The notes beneath the pieces are model-generated. The model did not search any database and had not been told where the DNA came from. It saw only the letters and a list, made by a program, of their open reading frames with translations. The position numbers were made by a program, and so were the translations under genes. Of a stretch of DNA of 46,547 bases, positions 37,514-45,424 are shown one piece after another (positions within the stretch are counted from its first letter, which is position 1; each line of letters opens with the position of its first letter). Source of the stretch: Bordetella parapertussis (GTDB taxonomy: Bacteria > Pseudomonadota > Gammaproteobacteria > Burkholderiales > Burkholderiaceae_B); NCBI GenBank assembly GCA_945872285.1, contig CAMBZR010000018.1, positions 1 through 46,547 of the forward strand. The letters are read 5' to 3'.

Positions 37514-38797
37514 ATGTCGACCGGCGCACTTTTTTTGGTGGGTATTTTTATGCTCACAATGCTGGTCGATCTGCCCATCGTTTACGGCATGGTGCTGGCC
37601 GGCTTGGTATACCTATTTTTATTTGACGCGGCGCCTGTCGCCGTGGCGGCGCAGCAGTTCGTCACTGGGCTAGACAGCTTCACCCTACTGGCCATTCCGC
37701 TCTTCATTTTGGCCGCGCAACTTATGAACGCGGCGGGTTTGACTCAGCGCATCGTACGCTTGTGCGCTGCCATCGTCGGTGACATCAAGGGTGGCCTCGC
37801 CGTCGTCGCAGTCATGTCGTGCCTACTGTTCGGCGCCCTATCGGGCTCTGGCGTGGCGGATGTGGTGGCCATCGGCAGCCTGCTGCTGCCAGCCATGGCT
37901 CGGGCAGGCTACGACAAGGGCTTTAGCTGTGCGCTTGTCGGCTGCGCCGGCACCACTGCGACCATCGTGCCACCCAGCATCGTACTGATCATCTATGGCA
38001 CCACAACCAACACCTCGGTCGGAAAGCTTTTCATGGCAGGGATCGTGCCGGCCGTATTATTAAGTCTCTCATTGATCTGCATCGCGGTCTGGCAGGCACG
38101 CAAGTACAACTGGAGCGGTGGCAACCCCTTTGAATGGGCCGAGTTACGCGCTGCGCTGTTAGATGCGGTGCCTGCTCTGATGGTACCAGTGCTGATTATC
38201 GGCGGCATACGTTTTGGAGTCTTCACGGCTTCTGAGGCCGCCTCAAGTGCGATCGTTTACTCACTGTTCATCGGTCTTTTTTGGTATCGCAGTTTGTCGT
38301 TACGTGCTGTATGGCAGAGTTTAAAAACTGCGGGTGAAGGTAGCTCTTCGATATTGTTGATGATTGGCGCCTCAGGCTTTTTCGCTTGGATTCTAGTTGC
38401 AGAACAGGTGCCTCAAGCGCTGGCCGCAATTCTTGCAAACTGGACCGATAGCCGCATCACCGTGCTGCTACTGCTCACCGTAGTGTTATTGCTGCTCGGC
38501 ACGTTTATGGAAGCGATTCCGATCATCATCATCGTCGCGCCTGTGGTCATGCCGGTGCTCGCACACTACAACATTGACCCCGTGCACTTCGGTATCTTAC
38601 TCACGATCAACATGGCGATCGGTGCAGTTTCGCCACCAGTGGGCGTTGATCTAATGGCGGCCTGCAAAATTGGCGGAATCACCATGATGCAAACGCTTCG
38701 CCCACTGAACTGGATGATGCTGGCGATGGTCACTGTCTTGCTGCTCGTGACCTTCATCCCCGAACTTGTCATGTTTCTTCCAAGGAATGTCCAGTGA
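37514..38797 (+). CDS. TRAP transporter large permease (DctM)
   Basis: Ion-transporter-superfamily permease of 427 residues with about 12 membrane segments. Recognisable parts are LDSFTLLAIPLFILAAQLMN, LFGALSGSGVADVVAIGSLL and GCAGTTATIVPPSIVLIIYG, plus the second inverted half near AVSPPVGVDLMAAC. It drives sodium-coupled uptake. The start is the ATG at 37514 directly after dctQ; an upstream in-frame ATG at 37472 would overlap dctQ. The stop overlaps a downstream GTG by 4 bp (GTGA). Confidence 0.94.
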   Translation: MSTGALFLVGIFMLTMLVDLPIVYGMVLAGLVYLFLFDAAPVAVAAQQFVTGLDSFTLLAIPLFILAAQLMNAAGLTQRIVRLCAAIVGDIKGGLAVVAVMSCLLFGALSGSGVADVVAIGSLLLPAMARAGYDKGFSCALVGCAGTTATIVPPSIVLIIYGTTTNTSVGKLFMAGIVPAVLLSLSLICIAVWQARKYNWSGGNPFEWAELRAALLDAVPALMVPVLIIGGIRFGVFTASEAASSAIVYSLFIGLFWYRSLSLRAVWQSLKTAGEGSSSILLMIGASGFFAWILVAEQVPQALAAILANWTDSRITVLLLLTVVLLLLGTFMEAIPIIIIVAPVVMPVLAHYNIDPVHFGILLTINMAIGAVSPPVGVDLMAACKIGGITMMQTLRPLNWMMLAMVTVLLLVTFIPELVMFLPRNVQ

Positions 38798-39041
38798 GCA
38801 CCACCACCGCAAGCCGTCCGACAACACTACACCGCATCCGGCTTTTCACTTCTGGGCTGGATGCAGGTGCACAACAAGCTGCGCTTGAAAGCGGCGCCGA
38901 CGTGCGGGTTGCCGCCCTGGAAGAGTGAAGCTGGTTGCCGTCCTAGAACAGTTAACTCCGTCAGCGCAGCAAGTCGTGCTTGCGCGTGCAACCAAAGAAA
39001 AAATTGAGAAATATTTACTAACAAACTTTTACAAAAGTTAA
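38794..39041 (+). pseudogene. Broken fourth gene of the TRAP operon, possibly HpcH/CitE-type aldolase remnant
   Basis: A GTG overlapping the dctM stop (GTGA) opens a 44-codon frame containing RIRLFTSGLDAG, ALESGADVRVAALEE and then TGA at 38926-38928. The pattern R-x-x-LF-x-x-G ... SGAD-x-x-x-x-x-LE resembles the N-terminus of HpcH/HpaI or CitE aldolases, which often go with such transporters. The sequence then repeats imperfectly (16 of 19 bases, period 26 bp) and a second frame reads VAVLEQLTPSAQQVVLARAT to a TAA at 39039-39041. So the gene was probably truncated and frameshifted. The family guess is weak; its status as a remnant is better supported. Confidence 0.45.
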
Positions 39042-39042
39042 C

Positions 39043-39072
39043 TTGAACATCTTGGTCAGGCAGGTGTATGCT
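39043..39072 (+). promoter_or_regulatory. Putative promoter of the antitoxin-toxin module
   Basis: TTGAAC (39043-39048) and TATGCT (39067-39072) are 18 bp apart. Transcription would then begin about at 39079, the A of the antitoxin ATG, which has no ribosome binding site before it, so a leaderless transcript is possible. Confidence 0.45.
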
Positions 39073-39078
39073 CATATC

Positions 39079-39273
39079 ATGAAATTAAATATTGAAATCC
39101 CTCCGGCTGAAAGCGATCTAGCGCTTGCTCGGGCGAACCACGAAAGTTGGTTTCAAAATAAAGTATTAGCTTCGATGCAAGACACAAGGCCGCTGGTTAA
39201 TCACCAACAAGTGATGTCCGAAGTTGAAGCTATCATTTATCAAGCTGAACTGAAAAGTCGGAAACTGGCTTAG
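39079..39273 (+). CDS. Type II antitoxin (stability-determinant / RelB-ParD-like)
   Basis: Protein of 64 residues. The N-terminal half has WFQNKVLASMQDTRPLVNHQ, and the C-terminal half has VMSEVEAIIYQAELKSR, a layout shared with small antitoxins whose family is called stability determinant. It would bind and block the ParE-like protein encoded immediately after it. The ATG at 39079 is chosen over a TTG at 39043. Lack of a ribosome binding site fits the leaderless promoter reading. Confidence 0.7.
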   Translation: MKLNIEIPPAESDLALARANHESWFQNKVLASMQDTRPLVNHQQVMSEVEAIIYQAELKSRKLA

Positions 39274-39551
39274 CGCGAGAAGTTGTTTGGCGCGCTGATG
39301 CGCGCGACAATTTAATTGAAATTATTCGTTTCATTTCAAACGAAAATCTCGCCGCAGCCAAGCGTCTTCAACGTCAAATTCAAGGCGCCATACACTCGGC
39401 GAGTGCGCATCCGTGTCTTTACCGGCTCGGGCGGGTCAGCGGCACTCGTGAGATCGTAGTATTGCCCAACTACATCGTTGTATATCGATTTACGACTACA
39501 CAAATTGAAGTGCTGAGCGTTCTTCATGCACGACAACAATATCCTCGCTAA
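39270..39551 (+). CDS. ParE/RelE-family toxin frame with no standard start codon
   Basis: Reading from just before the antitoxin stop, the frame gives LAREVVWRADARDNLIEII, then RLQRQIQGAIHSASAHPCLY, RLGRVSGTREIVVLPNYIVV and IEVLSVLHARQQYPR. This is a full ParE/RelE fold (about 93 residues), including the typical C-terminal VLHARQQYP. The open frame extends back to 39249 (after a TGA at 39246-39248), but no ATG, GTG or TTG occurs before the domain begins; the codon where a start is expected is TTA. It may be silenced, begin at a rare codon or be made by frameshift from the antitoxin. The end overlaps convergent modC by 4 bp. Confidence 0.7.
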   Translation, partial: LAREVVWRADARDNLIEIIRFISNENLAAAKRLQRQIQGAIHSASAHPCLYRLGRVSGTREIVVLPNYIVVYRFTTTQIEVLSVLHARQQYPR

Positions 39552-40711
39552 ACCAATAACGCCACCGCTTTGATCTGCGCCCAGAGCGCAAGGCCTGGTG
39601 CGATATTCAAACGCGCAACGGACGCGTGCGAGATCTTTGCCAGCAAGCGTTGCTCGGGTTGGTCACCTGCAGACAATTCAATCAAAGCCTGGCCACCTGC
39701 GCCGTCTCGTAGCGCAAGCACGGTGACGGGCCAAATATTTAACATACTGCTGTCGGTGTGATGGCTGAGCGCCAGGCTCACATCGCGGGCATGGATGCGC
39801 ACACGTAAACGATCGCCCGGCGCGTGAGCGGGGCCGTGTGCATAGAGCACGCCCATCGGGCTTTGCAGAGTGAGTAAGCCGTGCGCGTCGCGCTGCTGCA
39901 CCTGCGCCTGCACCACCACGCCCGCATCGTCGCGCAAGGCGAGCGGTGCATCGGGATGATTCATCACCTCTAGTGCCGGGCCCGCCTGACGCACCCTTCC
40001 GCCTTTCATCAACACTAAATAATCTGCCAAGCGCGACATCTCATCGACGGCATGTGTCACGTATAACAAAGGGATGGTCGTGGTTTGCTTCAGACGCTCA
40101 AGGTACCCCAGAATCTCTGAACGGCGCGCAGCATCGAGCGCAGCCAAGGGTTCGTCAAGCAAAAGAATGTCAGGGCGAGTGAGCAACGCACGACCAAGTG
40201 CGACGCGTTGGCGCTCGCCACCCGATAATTGACCGATTGCCCGTTGTAACAAGGGCGCTAAGTCAAGTTGCTCAACACACTGCGCATATTCAGCCGCTGT
40301 GCCGCCCACTCGTTGCCAGCCATAGCGCAGATTTTGCTCGACGGACAAGTGCGGCAACAATGCCGAGTGCTGAAACACAAAACCAACACGCCGTTGGTGC
40401 GCCGGCACAAAAACGCCAGGTGCCTGCCAGGTTTGTTGCTTGATGCGGATATGGCCCTTGACGTCGGGCTCGAGCCCGGCGATGGCACGCAAGATGGTGG
40501 TTTTGCCGCCGCCAGACGGGCCAAAAATGACTGTTGTGCCTGATGATGGCAATGTCAGATCAACAGATAACTCAAAAGCCGCTTCGCCCCCGCGCTTGAG
40601 CGTCAGACTCAAGTCGATGCCATGAGCGGCATCACCACGATTAACGGCGCATGACGCTTGTTCTGGCGTTGTACCCGCCTGCTGCATGATTGGTGTCGAC
40701 TGTTCGCTCAT
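39548..40711 (-). CDS. modC: Molybdate ABC transporter ATP-binding protein
   Basis: Cytosolic ATPase of 387 residues energising molybdate import. Walker A GPSGGGKTT is at 64-72, the signature LSGGERQRVALGRALL starts at 162, and Walker B ILLLDEPLAALD starts at 182. A C-terminal TOBE (Mop-like) domain, about 295-380, can bind molybdate. The start ATG overlaps the modB stop (ATGA). An N-terminal extension of about 30 residues before the ABC domain is longer than usual. Confidence 0.94.
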   Translation of the reverse strand: MSEQSTPIMQQAGTTPEQASCAVNRGDAAHGIDLSLTLKRGGEAAFELSVDLTLPSSGTTVIFGPSGGGKTTILRAIAGLEPDVKGHIRIKQQTWQAPGVFVPAHQRRVGFVFQHSALLPHLSVEQNLRYGWQRVGGTAAEYAQCVEQLDLAPLLQRAIGQLSGGERQRVALGRALLTRPDILLLDEPLAALDAARRSEILGYLERLKQTTTIPLLYVTHAVDEMSRLADYLVLMKGGRVRQAGPALEVMNHPDAPLALRDDAGVVVQAQVQQRDAHGLLTLQSPMGVLYAHGPAHAPGDRLRVRIHARDVSLALSHHTDSSMLNIWPVTVLALRDGAGGQALIELSAGDQPEQRLLAKISHASVARLNIAPGLALWAQIKAVALLV

Positions 40712-41391
40712 CGCGCCTCACCTTGGTGGTGTGACAGCCGCTGGCCATACCACTGCATCAGGCACAGCACCACAAACGAAAAGATCAATAACCCCCCTGC
40801 CAACCAGTGTGCTTGCTCGTAGGCCATTGCCTCGACACGATCATAGAGCAGCACCGACAGCACGCGCGTTTCGCCTTCGATGTTGCCGCCCACCATTAAA
40901 ATCACACCAAACTCGCCGACCGTGTGTGCAAACCCCATCACCGTCGCAGTGATAAACGCCGGGCGACACAACGGGATCACGACTGTTTTGAACCGATCAA
41001 AGGGCGAGGCGCGTAGTGTTGCGGCCACATCCAAGATTGACGTGTCTAAACTTGCGAAGCCAGCCTGCAGGGGCTGCACGACAAATGGCAACGAATACAG
41101 TACCGACGCCAACAACAAACCCCAAAACGTAAACGCCAACGAGCCCCAACCGATGGCATGTGTCAACTGACCAAGCGGCCCGTTCGGCCCAAGCATGACC
41201 AGCAAATAAAAACCCAGCACGGTGGGGGGCAACACCATCGGCAGCGTCACAATTGCAGACAACGGCGCTTTCAAGCGCGAACGCGTGCGTGCCAGCCACC
41301 AGGCAAGCGGCGTACCGAGCAATAACAAAATCACTGTGGTCAAGGTTGCAAGCTTGACGGTCACCCACAGAGCAGCCAAAATCGCCGTCAT
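40708..41391 (-). CDS. modB: Molybdate ABC transporter permease
   Basis: Inner-membrane permease of 227 residues with about five to six helices. It shows TPLAWWLARTRSRLKAPL, LPMVLPPTVLGFYLLVMLG and the EAA-type loop DVAATLRASPFDRFKTVVIP that contacts ModC, then AHTVGEFGVILMVGGN. The ATG at 41391 has GAGG 7 bp upstream and is preferred over a TTG at 41406. It starts 18 bp after modA and overlaps modC. Confidence 0.94.
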   Translation of the reverse strand: MTAILAALWVTVKLATLTTVILLLLGTPLAWWLARTRSRLKAPLSAIVTLPMVLPPTVLGFYLLVMLGPNGPLGQLTHAIGWGSLAFTFWGLLLASVLYSLPFVVQPLQAGFASLDTSILDVAATLRASPFDRFKTVVIPLCRPAFITATVMGFAHTVGEFGVILMVGGNIEGETRVLSVLLYDRVEAMAYEQAHWLAGGLLIFSFVVLCLMQWYGQRLSHHQGEAR

Positions 41392-41409
41392 CGCGGCGCC
41401 TCGCAAAAA

Positions 41410-42159
41410 TTAGTTATAGCCATGGCTTGCAATAATGCCTTGTGCTTCGGGCTGTTGCAAATACTGCAAAAACGCCCGTGCTGCCTGGTTGTTTTGACCA
41501 CGGGTCAATAACACCGCTGTTTGAATAATTGGCTGATGTAATGCCTCTGGTACGAGCCAGCTATTTTGGTAAAGCTTTTTTTGTTCGGGCGTCTCAAGTG
41601 CAAACGCACGCGGCAACAGCCCAGCATCAGCATTACCGCTAAAAACAAAATGAGCGGCCTGACCAATGTTTTCGCCCATCACCAAGCGTGATTGCACCTT
41701 GGGTAGCAAAGCCATTGCCTCAAGTGTGTGTCTAGCGGCTAGCCCGTAGGGTGCCAAATCAGGATTCGCCATCGCCAGTTTTTTAAACTGCGCTTGCCGC
41801 AGAATTTGTTCTGCCGAAGTGCCTGAACCAGGGGCTTGGCTCACAAACACGAGGCGGCCACGGGCGTAGTCAAACAAGCTGTCTTTGACAGCGAAGCCTT
41901 CGTTGACCAGGCGCTCAGAGGTCTGACGATCAGCCGATAAGAACACATCAAAGGGTGCGGCTTGTCGGATCTGGGCGTAAAGCTTACCGGTTGAGGCCGC
42001 ACTCACCAAGATCTTGTAAGGGGTTTGCTCTGAAAATTTAAGCACTAGGACTTGTACGGTATTGACAAAATTGCTGGCAACGGCAACGCGAGCGTCTTGC
42101 GCGACGACTTTTGGTGCAAAAAATGAAATAAATACAAATATAATCAATAGCTTACAAAT
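41410..42159 (-). CDS. modA: Periplasmic molybdate-binding protein
   Basis: Binding protein of about 249 residues for molybdate. The mature part reads DARVAVASNFVNTVQVLVLKF, AASTGKLYAQIRQAAPFDVFLSADR (shown in part as STGKLYAQIRQAAPFDVFL) and GENIGQAAHFVFSGNADAGL, all ModA features. Standard start search finds only a TTG at 42147, which gives a signal peptide with no positive charge. Upstream in frame is an ATT at 42157-42159 with AGGGG 6 bp before it (42166-42170), giving MCKLLIIFVFISFF with a Lys; an ATA at 42163-42165 would add another Lys. The ATT start is therefore preferred, though unproven. Confidence 0.88.
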   Translation of the reverse strand: MCKLLIIFVFISFFAPKVVAQDARVAVASNFVNTVQVLVLKFSEQTPYKILVSAASTGKLYAQIRQAAPFDVFLSADRQTSERLVNEGFAVKDSLFDYARGRLVFVSQAPGSGTSAEQILRQAQFKKLAMANPDLAPYGLAARHTLEAMALLPKVQSRLVMGENIGQAAHFVFSGNADAGLLPRAFALETPEQKKLYQNSWLVPEALHQPIIQTAVLLTRGQNNQAARAFLQYLQQPEAQGIIASHGYN

Positions 42160-42342
42160 TTTTATCCCCTAAAAATCGTTCGCATGGCGCGCGCATCCAG
42201 AATCCTTCACTCAAAGCTTCCTGAGCCTCTTAAACATCTTAGGGCAACAGATAACCTGATAACAGTCGGGGTCGGCAAGCACCAAGAGCTAAATTAAGAG
42301 TACAGTAATTCTACGGATTCATATGCAAGACCCACCTGTAAG

Positions 42343-43344
42343 ATGCCACACATGATTCAGACGTCTGCACCTTTGATCGATCGCTTTGGACGGAGCATAG
42401 AATACCTGCGCCTGTCAGTGACGGATCGCTGTGACATGAAGTGCACCTATTGTCTGCCCAAAAGCTTCAAGGGCTATCAAGAGCCAAAAAATTGGCTCAC
42501 TTTCGATGAAATCGAGCGCGTAGTCGGCGCCTTTGCCCGCTTGGGCACCTCGCGGGTACGCCTGACAGGCGGTGAACCCCTGCTGCGACGCAATCTGCCA
42601 CAACTGGCTGCGCGTTTGAGTGCCCTGCCCGGCATTCGTGATTTGTCGCTGTCGACCAACGGCACGCAATTACCTAAACACGCCGAGGCACTCCGTGCAG
42701 CGGGCGTGTCACGTTTGAACATCAGCCTAGATAGCCTCACACGCGAGTGCGTCACCCAGATCACTGGGCGCGATTCGATTGACGACGTCATGGCTGGCTT
42801 AGCCGCAGCTGAGGCCGCTGGTTTTTCGCCGATTAAACTGAATATGGTCGTGATGCCTGGCGTTAACGAACATGAAGTCGAAGCGATGACCGAGTTCTGT
42901 ATCAACCGCGGCTTTATTTTGCGCTTGATCGAAACAATGCCCATGGGCAGCACTGGCCTGAAATCAAGCTACGCCCCCTTAGGGCCGATTCTTGATCGCC
43001 TACGCGAACGTTTTGACCTGATCCCTGAGATCAAAGAAATGGGCGGCGGGCCCGCACGTTACTGGCGCACCAAAGATGGTCGCGGGCAGATCGGTTTGAT
43101 TACGCCAATCAGCCAGCACTTCTGTGCCACATGTAATCGCGTACGTCTGTCAGTCGATGGCACGCTCTACTTGTGTCTCGGCCAAGAAGAAAAACTCGAG
43201 ATTCGCCCCCTGTTACGGGCTGGCATTAGCGACGAAGATCTTGAGCAAGCCCTGCGTAAAGCGATTGAGCTCAAACCCGAGCGTCATGAGTTTCTTGAAG
43301 CGCCCACCAAGATCATTCGGTTTATGTCGCAAACGGGCGGCTAA
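42343..43344 (+). CDS. moaA: GTP 3',8-cyclase MoaA
   Basis: Radical SAM enzyme (333 residues) that, with MoaC, turns GTP into cyclic pyranopterin monophosphate. The SAM cluster is Cys30, Cys34 and Cys37 (CDMKCTYC); the second cluster binding GTP is Cys261, Cys264 and Cys278 (CATCNRVRLS ... YLCLG). LTGGEPLLRRNL and the C-terminal Gly-Gly needed for activity are present. ATG at 42343 or 42352. It is divergent from modA across 183 bp; no riboswitch or operator was recognised there. Confidence 0.97.
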   Translation: MPHMIQTSAPLIDRFGRSIEYLRLSVTDRCDMKCTYCLPKSFKGYQEPKNWLTFDEIERVVGAFARLGTSRVRLTGGEPLLRRNLPQLAARLSALPGIRDLSLSTNGTQLPKHAEALRAAGVSRLNISLDSLTRECVTQITGRDSIDDVMAGLAAAEAAGFSPIKLNMVVMPGVNEHEVEAMTEFCINRGFILRLIETMPMGSTGLKSSYAPLGPILDRLRERFDLIPEIKEMGGGPARYWRTKDGRGQIGLITPISQHFCATCNRVRLSVDGTLYLCLGQEEKLEIRPLLRAGISDEDLEQALRKAIELKPERHEFLEAPTKIIRFMSQTGG

Positions 43345-43400
43345 ACGTACCCCACGAGTCACCGTACACTAGCGGAATTCGTCACCCTGTTTCTCGAGCT

Positions 43401-44624
43401 ATGAAACCCAGAGCCAATCTACTGAACTTTGAAGAGGCGCGTGAGCGCTTGCTTGCCGCCGCCGCGCCCTTAAACAATATCGAAACCCTGCCGCTGCTGC
43501 AAGCGCAAGGCCGAGTGCTTGCGCAGGCGGTGACTTCGCCCTTGAATGTACCGGGCTTTGATAACTCAGCGATGGATGGCTATGCCCTGCACGTTGCCGA
43601 TATCAACGCTCTACCGGACGCGTTCGCGGTGGTACAGCGTATCGCGGCAGGGCAAACCGGCACCGCTTTAGCAGCTAACACTGCTGCACGCATTTTTACT
43701 GGCGCACCGATCCCTGAAGGTGCCAATGTTGTTGTACCGCAAGAAAACACCCAAGACGAAAACGGCGCAATCAAACTGACCCAAACGATTCAGTTGCATC
43801 AGCATATTCGTCGCAAAGGTGAAGACATCACTGAAGGCGGCCCTGTACTTGCTGCGGGGCAGCGCTTGGGTGCACAACACCTGGCCATGCTCGCCTCAAT
43901 CGGGGTCGCAAGTGTTTCAGTGTTTGCTTGGCTAAAAGTGGGCGTATTTTTTACCGGTGACGAACTCACCGAGCCGGGCCAACCTTTGGCACCCGGTGCC
44001 ATCTATAACAGCAATCGTTACGCCATCAATGGTCTGCTCAAGCAACTTGGCTGTGCCATCACCGACTACGGCATCGTGCGGGATTCTGCTCAGGCCACGC
44101 GCGAGGCTTTACACCGCGCAGCCTCTGAGAACGACGTGATCATTACCTGTGGTGGTGTTTCAGTTGGCGAAGAAGATCACGTCAAGGGTGCTGTGCAGGC
44201 GTTGGGTTCGCTTGATCTGTGGCAGATTTCAATGAAGCCTGGCAAACCCTTGGCGTACGGTAAGGTCGGCGCTGCAGACTTTATTGGCCTGCCCGGCAAC
44301 CCTGTCAGTGCATTTGTGACCTTTTTGCTGATGGCGCGCCCGTTTTTGCTTAAACGCATGGGCGCACAAGAGGCCCCGCTACGCTATCTGACAGCAACAG
44401 CCGACTTTAGCTGGCCGCGCCCCGACAAGCGTCGTGAGTTTTTACGCGTCAAACTCGAGCAAGACGCAAGCGGACAACCCGCCCTACAGCTTTGGCCGAA
44501 TCAGGGTTCAGGCGTCATGAGTAGCTTGGCCTGGGCCGATGGTTTGGTTGATGTCGCCCCCGAAACAGTCATCACCAAAGGCGATAAAGTGCGGTATCTT
44601 TCGTTGTCTGAACTTTTAAATTAA
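43401..44624 (+). CDS. moeA: Molybdopterin molybdenumtransferase
   Basis: Inserts molybdenum into adenylylated molybdopterin (407 residues). The N-terminal region has VPGFDNSAMDGYALH, domain 3 has FFTGDELTEPGQPL and ITCGGVSVGEEDHVKGA, with GLPGNPVSAFVTF after it, and a beta-barrel C-terminal domain follows. The length matches E. coli MoeA. It starts 56 bp after moaA and is 9 bp before moaD. Confidence 0.95.
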   Translation: MKPRANLLNFEEARERLLAAAAPLNNIETLPLLQAQGRVLAQAVTSPLNVPGFDNSAMDGYALHVADINALPDAFAVVQRIAAGQTGTALAANTAARIFTGAPIPEGANVVVPQENTQDENGAIKLTQTIQLHQHIRRKGEDITEGGPVLAAGQRLGAQHLAMLASIGVASVSVFAWLKVGVFFTGDELTEPGQPLAPGAIYNSNRYAINGLLKQLGCAITDYGIVRDSAQATREALHRAASENDVIITCGGVSVGEEDHVKGAVQALGSLDLWQISMKPGKPLAYGKVGAADFIGLPGNPVSAFVTFLLMARPFLLKRMGAQEAPLRYLTATADFSWPRPDKRREFLRVKLEQDASGQPALQLWPNQGSGVMSSLAWADGLVDVAPETVITKGDKVRYLSLSELLN

Positions 44625-44633
44625 GCAGTCACC

Positions 44634-44891
44634 ATGCGCCTCAAGGTTTTGTACTTTGCCCAATTACGCGAAAAATTTGGCCTCGCTGAAGAAGCCGTGC
44701 ATGCGCCCGACAGCGTGCAAACGATCGACGATCTGATGCAGCATCTGGCAACGCGCGGTGGCGTCTGGCAAGAAACCCTGGGCGGTCAGTATGCGTTTAG
44801 AGTCGCGATGAACCAAGAGATGGTGTCGCAACAGGCTGCGCTCGTTGAGGGTGCTGAGGTTGCGATTTTTAGACCTGTGACGGGCGGCTGA
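44634..44891 (+). CDS. moaD: Molybdopterin synthase sulfur carrier subunit
   Basis: Ubiquitin-like protein of 85 residues. The first strand MRLKVLYFAQLREKFGL and the C-terminal VTGG, whose last Gly becomes a thiocarboxylate, are both seen. It gives sulfur to precursor Z in complex with MoaE. It is 3 bp before moaE. Confidence 0.95.
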   Translation: MRLKVLYFAQLREKFGLAEEAVHAPDSVQTIDDLMQHLATRGGVWQETLGGQYAFRVAMNQEMVSQQAALVEGAEVAIFRPVTGG

Positions 44892-44894
44892 GTC

Positions 44895-45380
44895 ATGAGT
44901 GCCCGTTTATCTGTTGCCGTGCAAACTGAAGACTTTGATCTTCAGCACGAGCATCAACAGTTGGTGCAACAGGATCATAGCATTGGCGCTGTAGTGGCTT
45001 TTATTGGGTTGGTGCGCGATCTGAATCTAGCAGATGATGTGGTGGCTCTTGAGCTTGAGCATTATCCCGGTATGACCGAAAAATCGCTCATGAACATTGT
45101 GCAGCAAGCCGAAAACCGCTGGTCACTGCAAGCTGCACGCGTGGTGCATCGCGTCGGTAAGATGTACCCTGGCGATCAAATTGTACTGGTGCTCACGGCC
45201 AGTGCGCACCGCGGTGATGCCTATGAGGCCAACACCTTCATCATGGATTATTTGAAAACCGAGGCGCCCTTTTGGAAAAAAGAATGGACGCCCGAGGGCC
45301 CGCGCTGGATTGAAGCGCGCGACAGTGATGATCACGCCGCCGCCCGCTGGGCCGCACAACACCCCACACCCAATCCTTGA
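44895..45380 (+). CDS. moaE: Molybdopterin synthase catalytic subunit
   Basis: Protein of 161 residues that makes the dithiolene of molybdopterin. Seen are GAVVAFIGLVRD, LELEHYPGMTEKSL, HRVGKMYPGDQIVLVLTAS and the active-site stretch EAPFWKKEWTPEGPRWIE with the catalytic Lys pair. The C-terminus is slightly long (SDDHAAARWAAQHPTPNP). Next comes mobA after 44 bp. Confidence 0.95.
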   Translation: MSARLSVAVQTEDFDLQHEHQQLVQQDHSIGAVVAFIGLVRDLNLADDVVALELEHYPGMTEKSLMNIVQQAENRWSLQAARVVHRVGKMYPGDQIVLVLTASAHRGDAYEANTFIMDYLKTEAPFWKKEWTPEGPRWIEARDSDDHAAARWAAQHPTPNP

Positions 45381-45424
45381 GCGGCAAGGTCCGAACCACT
45401 CTACCGCGACCCAAGTGAAGCACG

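Noticed and set aside
38827..39075. Minus-strand frame of 82 codons opposite the TRAP remnant
   Set aside because: No recognisable domain, no ribosome binding site, and it runs opposite the better supported remnant and toxin-antitoxin promoter.
39249..39275. Programmed -1 frameshift site joining antitoxin and toxin
   Set aside because: No X-XXY-YYZ slippery heptamer is seen; only a short A-run (GAAAAG) is present, so frameshifting stays a weak possibility and was not annotated.
42160..42342. Moco riboswitch or ModE operator between modA and moaA
   Set aside because: No Moco RNA core or palindromic ModE site could be recognised by eye; only the short repeat GATAAC occurs twice.
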